DNA from: Bacteroidales bacterium
GTDB lineage: Bacteria; Bacteroidota; Bacteroidia; Bacteroidales; UBA932
Direction of reading: 5' to 3'
Assembly: GCA_016286385.1 (NCBI GenBank)
Contig: JAEESO010000002.1
Coordinates: 62,001-126,000, forward strand
DNA length: 64,000 bases
The first letter of the stretch is position 1. Each line of letters starts with the position of its first letter. The notes under the pieces are model-generated. The model was not told the origin of the DNA and did not search any database. It worked only from the letters and a program-made list of their open reading frames with translations. A program made the translations under genes and the position numbers. Below are positions 59,092 through 64,000 of the stretch, in pieces.

Positions 59092-59185
59092 CAATCTTAG
59101 TCAAGAAAATGATCCAAAACGTGACTAAGATTGTCTGTACTGACAATCTTAGTCATGAAAAGGGTTAAAAACATGACTAAGACCG
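59092..59185. repeat. Two tandem dyads with equal spacers
   Basis: Unit 1: CAATCTTAGTCA (59092-59103), 18 bp, TGACTAAGATTG (59122-59133). Unit 2: CAATCTTAGTCA (59144-59155), 18 bp, TGACTAAGACCG (59174-59185). Arms are identical between units except two bases at the end, while the 18-bp spacers differ. The block fills the gap between the flavoprotein and the protease gene. Confidence 0.85.
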
Positions 59186-59186
59186 T

Positions 59187-59600
59187 TTAAGGGGTAAGTT
59201 TAATACTCCGAAGTTTCCTGCCCAGTTCCCTGTGCCCGGGGCAGACTGACTCCAAAAGGGCGTGGAACTGAGGGCCGTGGTTAAGGTACTTCAGGTGACA
59301 GAGCTCATGGAGCATTACGTAGTCCTGAAGTTCCTGAGGCAGGGTTACAAGCCGTAAATTCAGATTGATATTCTTAAGGGAAGAGCAGCTGCCCCAGTTG
59401 CTCAGATTGTTCTTTATGAATACCTTATTGTACTTGAATCCGTGAATTGCGGCAAGCTGTGCAAGGCGGGGAGGGAGTTCTTCCTTGGCCTGTGCGCGCA
59501 GACGTTCAATCTCCGCATTTACCGGAGCTTTGCGCTTTGGACGTCTTGCCGTAAGCCTGAAGAAAAGACCTGTTATAGGGTTAAAGAAGATTCTACTCAT
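59187..59600 (-). CDS. YgjP/SprT-like zinc metallopeptidase-domain protein (DUF45)
   Basis: 137 residues. The zinc motif HELCHLKYLNHGPQFH (HExxH and a third His ten residues on) and the preceding NNLSNWGSCSSLKNINLNLRLVTLP are the YgjP/WLM-like (DUF45) signature. The biological role is not established; relatives sit near restriction or DNA-repair genes in some genomes. It is short compared with full YgjP (about 170-230 residues), lacking part of the N-terminal beta domain. It overlaps the CNNM gene stop by eight bases. Confidence 0.9.
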   Translation of the reverse strand: MSRIFFNPITGLFFRLTARRPKRKAPVNAEIERLRAQAKEELPPRLAQLAAIHGFKYNKVFIKNNLSNWGSCSSLKNINLNLRLVTLPQELQDYVMLHELCHLKYLNHGPQFHALLESVCPGHRELGRKLRSIKLTP

Positions 59601-60654
59601 CGTCCTCTTCCGGGAGCACTATCTGCTTGTACTGGTTCTTGCGCTTGAGCCAGCGCTCACGGGCATACTGCTGCATATCTGTGATAGTGTCGTTCTCGTC
59701 GATGATTTCCATGCCAAGTATGGTTTCCATGATGTCTTCCAGCGTGATGATGCCCTGGAAGCAGCCGTAGTCGTCAATTATGCAGGCTATCTGGTCCTTG
59801 GTCTTGAGGAGGCTTTCCCAGATGTCACTCACCGTTGTTTCTTCATGGAAGGCCGCAATCTTGCGCTTGATGGTCCTGAGGCGCATGTCAAACTTGTCCT
59901 CGGCAAGATTTTCAAGGGCGTCGTAGCGGAGAATATATCCCGTGATGAATTCAGGGGAGTCCGAATATACCGGAATACGGGAGTTGTGGGAGAGTTCTTC
60001 CTGTTTGTAGAACTCCTTGAGGGTCATTGATTCAGGGGCTATGGCTGCCACAACGCGGGGCGTCATTACGTCATAGGCCTTAATGTCGTCCAGTTTTATG
60101 ATGTTCTGGATAACCTTGTTCTCAGAGTTATCCAGGACGCCTTCCTCCTCACCTATATTTGCCATTGCCGATACTTCCTCACGGGAAATGCCAAGGTCCG
60201 GGTCCTCGTCCGATATGGTGTTGTGGAGCTTGTCAATGAGCCACACGATGGGGAAGAGGAGATACACCAGGAAGTTCATCACGCGGGAGAGCCAGAGGAG
60301 GTCTTTCCAATGGGATGTACCTATGGTCTTGGGAACAATTTCCGAGAATACCAGGATGAGGATGGTCATTACGGCCGATATGATCCCGAACCAGTGGTCT
60401 CCGGTAAGGAGGGTGGCCTGGTGGCCCACAGCCGCGGCACCAAGGGTGTTTGCAATGGTATTGAGGGACAGGATGGCCGACAGGGGGCGGTCAGGGTCCT
60501 GTTTGAATTTCATGAAAAGGGCTGCGTTCTTGTCTCCTTCGTCTTCCTTCATTGTGATATAGGAAAGAGGGGTGGACATAAGTACGGATTCCAGCAGTGA
60601 GCACAGGAATGAGATGCCCATTGTGAGAAGGAGATATAATATAAGTAAGCCCAT
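59593..60654 (-). CDS. CNNM/CBS-pair membrane transporter (CorC/HlyC-type)
   Basis: 353 residues from the ATG at 60654; a TTG two codons upstream is possible. The N-terminal CNNM domain has about four helices (residues 3-24, 58-80, 90-112 and 125-145) with LSLNTIANTLGAAAVGHQA and LILVFSEIVPKTIGTSHW. A CBS pair follows (VMTPRVVAAIAPESMTLKEFYKQ, KDQIACIIDDYGCFQGIITLEDIMETILGMEI). The C-terminal CorC-type domain is missing. Family members export Mg2+ or Co2+ or are anionic-lipid-linked. It is divergent from serB with back-to-back promoters. Confidence 0.93.
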   Translation of the reverse strand: MGLLILYLLLTMGISFLCSLLESVLMSTPLSYITMKEDEGDKNAALFMKFKQDPDRPLSAILSLNTIANTLGAAAVGHQATLLTGDHWFGIISAVMTILILVFSEIVPKTIGTSHWKDLLWLSRVMNFLVYLLFPIVWLIDKLHNTISDEDPDLGISREEVSAMANIGEEEGVLDNSENKVIQNIIKLDDIKAYDVMTPRVVAAIAPESMTLKEFYKQEELSHNSRIPVYSDSPEFITGYILRYDALENLAEDKFDMRLRTIKRKIAAFHEETTVSDIWESLLKTKDQIACIIDDYGCFQGIITLEDIMETILGMEIIDENDTITDMQQYARERWLKRKNQYKQIVLPEEDDE

Positions 60655-60671
60655 TTTCAAGTTTTAACTTA

Positions 60672-60699
60672 CAAAAATACGGAAATTTCCGTACATTTG
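60672..60699. promoter_or_regulatory. Divergent promoter pair for the CNNM gene and serB
   Basis: TATTTTTG on the minus strand (60672-60679) would drive the CNNM gene, and TACATTTG on the plus strand (60692-60699) would drive serB. The two elements are 12 bp apart and back-to-back. Confidence 0.55.
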
Positions 60700-60713
60700 C
60701 ATAAATATTTTTT

Positions 60714-60740
60714 AGATTCCCGGTCAAGCCGGGAATGACG
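60714..60740. repeat. Palindromic element in the serB leader
   Basis: GATTCCCGG-TCAAG-CCGGGAATGAC: a perfect 8-bp stem of the GTCATTCCCG type. It lies between the predicted serB promoter and the ATG at 60749, so it would be transcribed as a hairpin ending 9 nt before the start codon. Confidence 0.8.
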
Positions 60741-60748
60741 GAATAGAT

Positions 60749-61987
60749 ATGAAACAAGAACAGATATTAATAAGGATTTCCGGTAATGACCGCGTGGGAC
60801 TTACCGCCGAGATAATGGCCATTCTGGCTAAGTACGATGCCCAGATCCTGGACCTTGGCCAGGCCGTGATTCACAACACCCTCTCAATGGGTATCCTAAT
60901 AAGGATAGATGAACCCCACTCCGGGCAGGTGATGAAAGACCTCCTTTTCAAGACCACGGAACTTGGAAACATAAGCATCGGCTTTGCTCCCATCTCCGAC
61001 GATGACTACGAGGCCTGGGCCGGCCGCCAGGGACGTAACCGCTACATCCTTACAATTATAGGCCGAAGCCTCAGCGCAGCCCAGATCCAGGCTGCAACGG
61101 ACGTGATAAGCCGTTACGGGCTAAACATAGACGTGATCAAGCGCCTCACCGGCCGTATGAGTATAAAGCATCCGGAGCACAACGTCCGCGCGTGCGTGGA
61201 GTTCTCCGTCCGCGGCTTTTTATCGGCCGATGATAAGAGTGCCATGCAGAAGGACCTTATGTCGATGAGCGCAGAGGCAGGGATGGACTTCTCCTTCCAG
61301 AAGGACGACATGTACCGCCGTATGCGTCGCCTCATCTGTTTTGATATGGATTCCACCCTCATCCAGGCAGAGTGCATAGATGAGCTTGCAAGGCGCCACG
61401 GCGTGTATGACAAGGTGGCTGCCATTACAGAGCGTGCAATGAGGGGAGAGATAGATTTCAAGGAGAGTTTCACGGAAAGAGTTGCCCTGCTTAAGGGTCT
61501 GGATGTATCTGTGATGCAGGATATTGCAGAGCATCTTCCAATAACGGAAGGAACTGACCGCCTTATGTCCGTCCTCAAGACATGCGGATACAAGATTGCT
61601 ATCCTTTCCGGCGGCTTCACCTTCTTTGGAGAGTACCTCCAGAGGAAGTATGGCATAGACTACGTTTATGCAAACGAACTTGAGATTGGGGAGGACGGAA
61701 AACTCACCGGAAGGTATCTAGGAGAGGTTGTGGATGGCCGCAGGAAGGCCGATCTCCTGAAGCTCATCGCCCAGACGGAACACGTGAACCTTGCCCAGAC
61801 AATTGCCGTTGGAGATGGCGCCAATGACCTTCCCATGCTCAATGAGGCCGGCCTTGGCATTGCCTTCCACGCAAAGCCGCGCGTGAAGGAAAGCGCCCGC
61901 CAGAGCATCAGTACAATCGGCCTTGACGGCGTTCTGTATTTCATAGGATTCAAGGATTCCCACCTGGGAGAGCAGGGTAAGCTTTAA
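60749..61987 (+). CDS. serB: Phosphoserine phosphatase with N-terminal ACT domains
   Basis: 412 residues. Two ACT-like domains (about residues 5-80 and 98-180) precede the HAD phosphatase. HAD motif I is FDMDSTLIQAE (Asp199, Asp201), motif II ILSGGFTFF, and motif III with the DD pair is AVGDGANDLPML. It makes serine from phosphoserine; the ACT domains probably sense serine. Its stop shares a base with the start of the threonine/serine exporter gene (TAATG), a sensible pair for serine homeostasis. A transcribed palindrome lies in the leader. Confidence 0.97.
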   Translation: MKQEQILIRISGNDRVGLTAEIMAILAKYDAQILDLGQAVIHNTLSMGILIRIDEPHSGQVMKDLLFKTTELGNISIGFAPISDDDYEAWAGRQGRNRYILTIIGRSLSAAQIQAATDVISRYGLNIDVIKRLTGRMSIKHPEHNVRACVEFSVRGFLSADDKSAMQKDLMSMSAEAGMDFSFQKDDMYRRMRRLICFDMDSTLIQAECIDELARRHGVYDKVAAITERAMRGEIDFKESFTERVALLKGLDVSVMQDIAEHLPITEGTDRLMSVLKTCGYKIAILSGGFTFFGEYLQRKYGIDYVYANELEIGEDGKLTGRYLGEVVDGRRKADLLKLIAQTEHVNLAQTIAVGDGANDLPMLNEAGLGIAFHAKPRVKESARQSISTIGLDGVLYFIGFKDSHLGEQGKL

Positions 61988-63264
61988 TGGAAAAGCCTGA
62001 TTTTGCGGAAGTGCTGGATGTTGCCTCCGACGCCGGGCACATTCTCCTTGAGAACGGCGCGGAGATTTCCCGCGTAGAGGATATCATGGGAAGGATCTCT
62101 GCCCACTTTGGCGTGAGTTCCAGCAATTTCTTCGTGCTCTCCAACGGCATTTTCACAACAGGTCAGGCAGAGAAAGTTTCAAAATCCGGCGGCCAGGCAT
62201 CCACTTATGCCAACGTGGCCTTCATCCCCATCCGGAGCGTCCAGCTTTGCAAGGTGACGGCGGTGAACCGCCTGAGCTATGATATATCGGCCGGAAAATG
62301 CACTCTTCAGGAGGCTAAGGAAAGGATTGCCCGTATCAAGAATATGCCCGCAAAGCCCTTCTGGGAGCAGTTTGTGGCTACAACCCTGAGCGCGGCTGGA
62401 TTCTCCGCAGTGTTTGGTGGCGGTTTCCTGGACTGCACTGCGGCGGGTATTGCAGGGGCCATCCTATTCCTGTTCATGTCCTTCGTGAGTTCCAGATACC
62501 TCTCAAAGATAGTTGGCGGCATCTGTAACGCCCTTCTGGTGACTCTTGTCTCCATCCTTTGCTGGAGGGTTGGTATCGGCATATGCCTCAGCAATATAAT
62601 AATTGGCGCTGTGATGCCGCTTATTCCGGGAGTGCCTTTCACTAACGGCGTCCGGGACCTTGCAAATTCAGACTACCTTGCGGGTATAACCCGTATGACG
62701 GATGCAATGCTTGGCTTTTTCTGCATAGCAATGGGCGTTGCGGCGGCCTTCCTTCTGGACGGAGCCGTATTTGGAGGTATGCTTAAACTCACCGGCTATG
62801 AGCCCAATCCTCAGACTCAGAGTTATCTTGCCCAGGCCATTGCCTCATTCATTGGAACGGTAGGTTTTGCTGTACTTTATGGTATTGACAGGCCGCAGTA
62901 TCTTACGGCCGGGGCAATTGGCGTGATTGGCTGGCTCACGTATCTTGTGGCATTCAGAATTCTTGGTGTAGGAGCGCCGGTTTCCGCTATGTTTGCGGCG
63001 CTTATGGTGTGCCTGCTGTCACGTTTCAGCGCGGTTCCTACCCGCTGCCCGGCCCAGATCTTCATCATCTGCGGAATCTTTACCCTTGTCCCCGGAGCCG
63101 GTATCTTCTGGTTCTCCTACTATCTCACTTCAGGAGAACTACTGCTGGCGGTCGGGAGCGGCTTCATGGCCATCAAGGTGGCTGTCTCCATAGTCCTTGG
63201 AATAATCCTTGCCATGGAAATTCCCCAGAGGCTTTTCTCCCATCACACTCATAAGGCTCACTGA
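61987..63264 (+). CDS. Threonine/serine exporter family protein (ThrE-type, YjjP-YjjB fusion)
   Basis: 425 residues. The soluble N-terminal part (EVLDVASDAGHILLENGAEISRVEDIMGRISAHFGV, then NFFVLSNGIFTTG) matches YjjP/ThrE, followed by about ten membrane helices from residue 130. The second set (from about 285) matches the YjjB half. C. glutamicum ThrE exports threonine and serine; YjjPB exports succinate in E. coli, so succinate is a real alternative substrate in a succinate-producing Bacteroidales. Tight coupling to serB favours serine. The next gene starts 3 bp after the stop. Confidence 0.93.
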   Translation: MEKPDFAEVLDVASDAGHILLENGAEISRVEDIMGRISAHFGVSSSNFFVLSNGIFTTGQAEKVSKSGGQASTYANVAFIPIRSVQLCKVTAVNRLSYDISAGKCTLQEAKERIARIKNMPAKPFWEQFVATTLSAAGFSAVFGGGFLDCTAAGIAGAILFLFMSFVSSRYLSKIVGGICNALLVTLVSILCWRVGIGICLSNIIIGAVMPLIPGVPFTNGVRDLANSDYLAGITRMTDAMLGFFCIAMGVAAAFLLDGAVFGGMLKLTGYEPNPQTQSYLAQAIASFIGTVGFAVLYGIDRPQYLTAGAIGVIGWLTYLVAFRILGVGAPVSAMFAALMVCLLSRFSAVPTRCPAQIFIICGIFTLVPGAGIFWFSYYLTSGELLLAVGSGFMAIKVAVSIVLGIILAMEIPQRLFSHHTHKAH

Positions 63265-63266
63265 CG

Positions 63267-64000
63267 ATGGTCCTCCTTCTTGGTGCTACCGGTCTTTTGG
63301 GCCGAAACGTCCTCCAGGTGCTTCTGGAGAGGGGAATTGAGGTGCGGGCCCTGGTTCGTTCTTCGCTTGACGTGCCGGGGGTAGACGTTGTCCGGGGGAG
63401 TATCCTCTCAAAAGAGGATCTCATGGCGGCGGCGGGTGGCTGCAGCGCCATAATCAACTGCGCCGGAACTACGGATATGACGCTCCCCTCAGTGGAGGAT
63501 TTCCTTCCAGTGAACAGGGACCTTCCGGCCATGCTTTGTGAGGTTGCTACCAAATCAGGAATCAAGGTCCTTGTACATACAAGCACGGCAAATACCGTTG
63601 TTACAGGTACCCCAGAGCGTCCTTCGGATGAATCGGCCCCCTTCGGCCCGCCTTATGACAAGTCTCCCTATGCCGTAAGCAAGAAGGCAGGGGAGGATGC
63701 CCTCCTTGGATATGCTTCGGAGCATCCTGAACTGAGGATTGTCATTGTGAATCCGGGCTTTATGCTTGGGGCTTATGACTCAAAGCCTTCCTCCGGCCAG
63801 ATGGTTCTCCTAGGATGGAGAAAACCCATTCTGTTTGTCTCCCGCGGTGCCAAGTCCATACTTCACGTGAGGGATGCCGCTACTGCCATTGTAAATGCCC
63901 TGGAACGCGGTGAAGGGAGGTATCTTCTCACCGGAGAGTGTCTTACTCTGAAGGAGTATTTCCGCATTCAGGCCCGCGTGGGAGGATATCGGCAGCTATG
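63267..64000 (+). CDS. NAD(P)-dependent epimerase/dehydratase (extended SDR), 3' end outside window
   Basis: About 244 codons are visible from the ATG at 63267, and the gene runs off the right edge. The Rossmann motif MVLLLGATGLLGRNV (GxxGxxG) is at the N-terminus. NCAGTTDM follows, then HTSTANTV and the active-site YAVSKKAGE (YxxxK), then VNPGFMLG. This is the extended SDR layout of UDP-sugar epimerases and dihydroflavonol-reductase-like enzymes. The substrate is unknown. It starts 3 bp after the exporter stop, so it is the third gene of the serB unit. Confidence 0.9.
   Translation, partial: MVLLLGATGLLGRNVLQVLLERGIEVRALVRSSLDVPGVDVVRGSILSKEDLMAAAGGCSAIINCAGTTDMTLPSVEDFLPVNRDLPAMLCEVATKSGIKVLVHTSTANTVVTGTPERPSDESAPFGPPYDKSPYAVSKKAGEDALLGYASEHPELRIVIVNPGFMLGAYDSKPSSGQMVLLGWRKPILFVSRGAKSILHVRDAATAIVNALERGEGRYLLTGECLTLKEYFRIQARVGGYRQL

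Noticed and set aside
59092..59185. Possible CRISPR-like array
   Set aside because: There are only two units, the repeats are inverted dyads with 18-bp spacers, and no cas genes are nearby.

Overview
The window looks like chromosomal DNA of a member of the Bacteroidales (Bacteroidota). The evidence is a SusC/SusD pair, a Porin_10-type porin, an ExbB-ExbD-ExbD operon, many Bacteroidota-style promoters (TAnnTTTG, sometimes with TTG 19-20 bp upstream), lipoprotein signals of the L-x-A/S-C type and few Shine-Dalgarno sequences. G+C is in the mid-fifties by eye, high for Bacteroides itself, so an uncultured or Rikenellaceae-like lineage is plausible. I cannot name a species. No rRNA, tRNA or CRISPR array was seen.

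Layout: 1-2010 is an ExbB / membrane protein / ExbD / ExbD operon cut by the left edge. 2107-3983 holds ansA-tatD. 4007-5505 holds two secreted proteins. 5678-9782 runs dprA, queA, an rRNA methyltransferase and a START-like protein, with three parS-like sites. 9821-12381 holds a Nudix hydrolase, then a two-gene membrane cassette (YczE-like, BASS-like) between long inverted repeats. 12819-16244 holds a large porin and a lytic transglycosylase. 16241-19422 holds an FtsX/LolE-like permease and an M13 peptidase. 19490-31030 is a glycan utilisation locus: a kinase-less propeller/AraC regulator facing susC-susD-GH3-histidine acid phosphatase. 31079-38706 carries lipoproteins, three serine hydrolases/esterases and small conserved proteins. 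38707-47197 holds class I fumarase and a probable five-gene operon (NMT1-like binding protein, SpoIIE phosphatase, D15 barrel, NagZ-like GH3, aspA). 47218-52721 holds a MATE pump, a barrel protein, a PLD-family lipoprotein and a GH36 alpha-galactosidase. An IS3/IS150-type element lies at 52762-54205. 54226-64000 holds a DUF389 protein, flavodiiron protein, RmuC, an HI0933-type flavoprotein, a YgjP-like protease, a CNNM/CBS protein, SerB, a ThrE-type exporter and a truncated epimerase.

Three patterns cut across the genes. (1) The 7-mer GGCCGAT/ATCGGCC occurs about 120 times by hand count, roughly ten times chance, in genes and intergenic DNA and on both strands. (2) Short palindromic elements (GTCATKCCCG-N-CGGGMATCTC and GTCATTTCGA-N-GAAATCTC types) lie between genes and also in frame inside dprA, the rRNA methyltransferase, the FtsX-like permease and the HI0933-like flavoprotein; a different palindrome seems to have expanded tatD. 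(3) Several intergenic gaps hold paired inverted repeats whose stem sequence differs from place to place while the layout is similar. Together these suggest a genome shaped by highly iterated motifs and small palindromic repeats, the most unusual aspect of the window.
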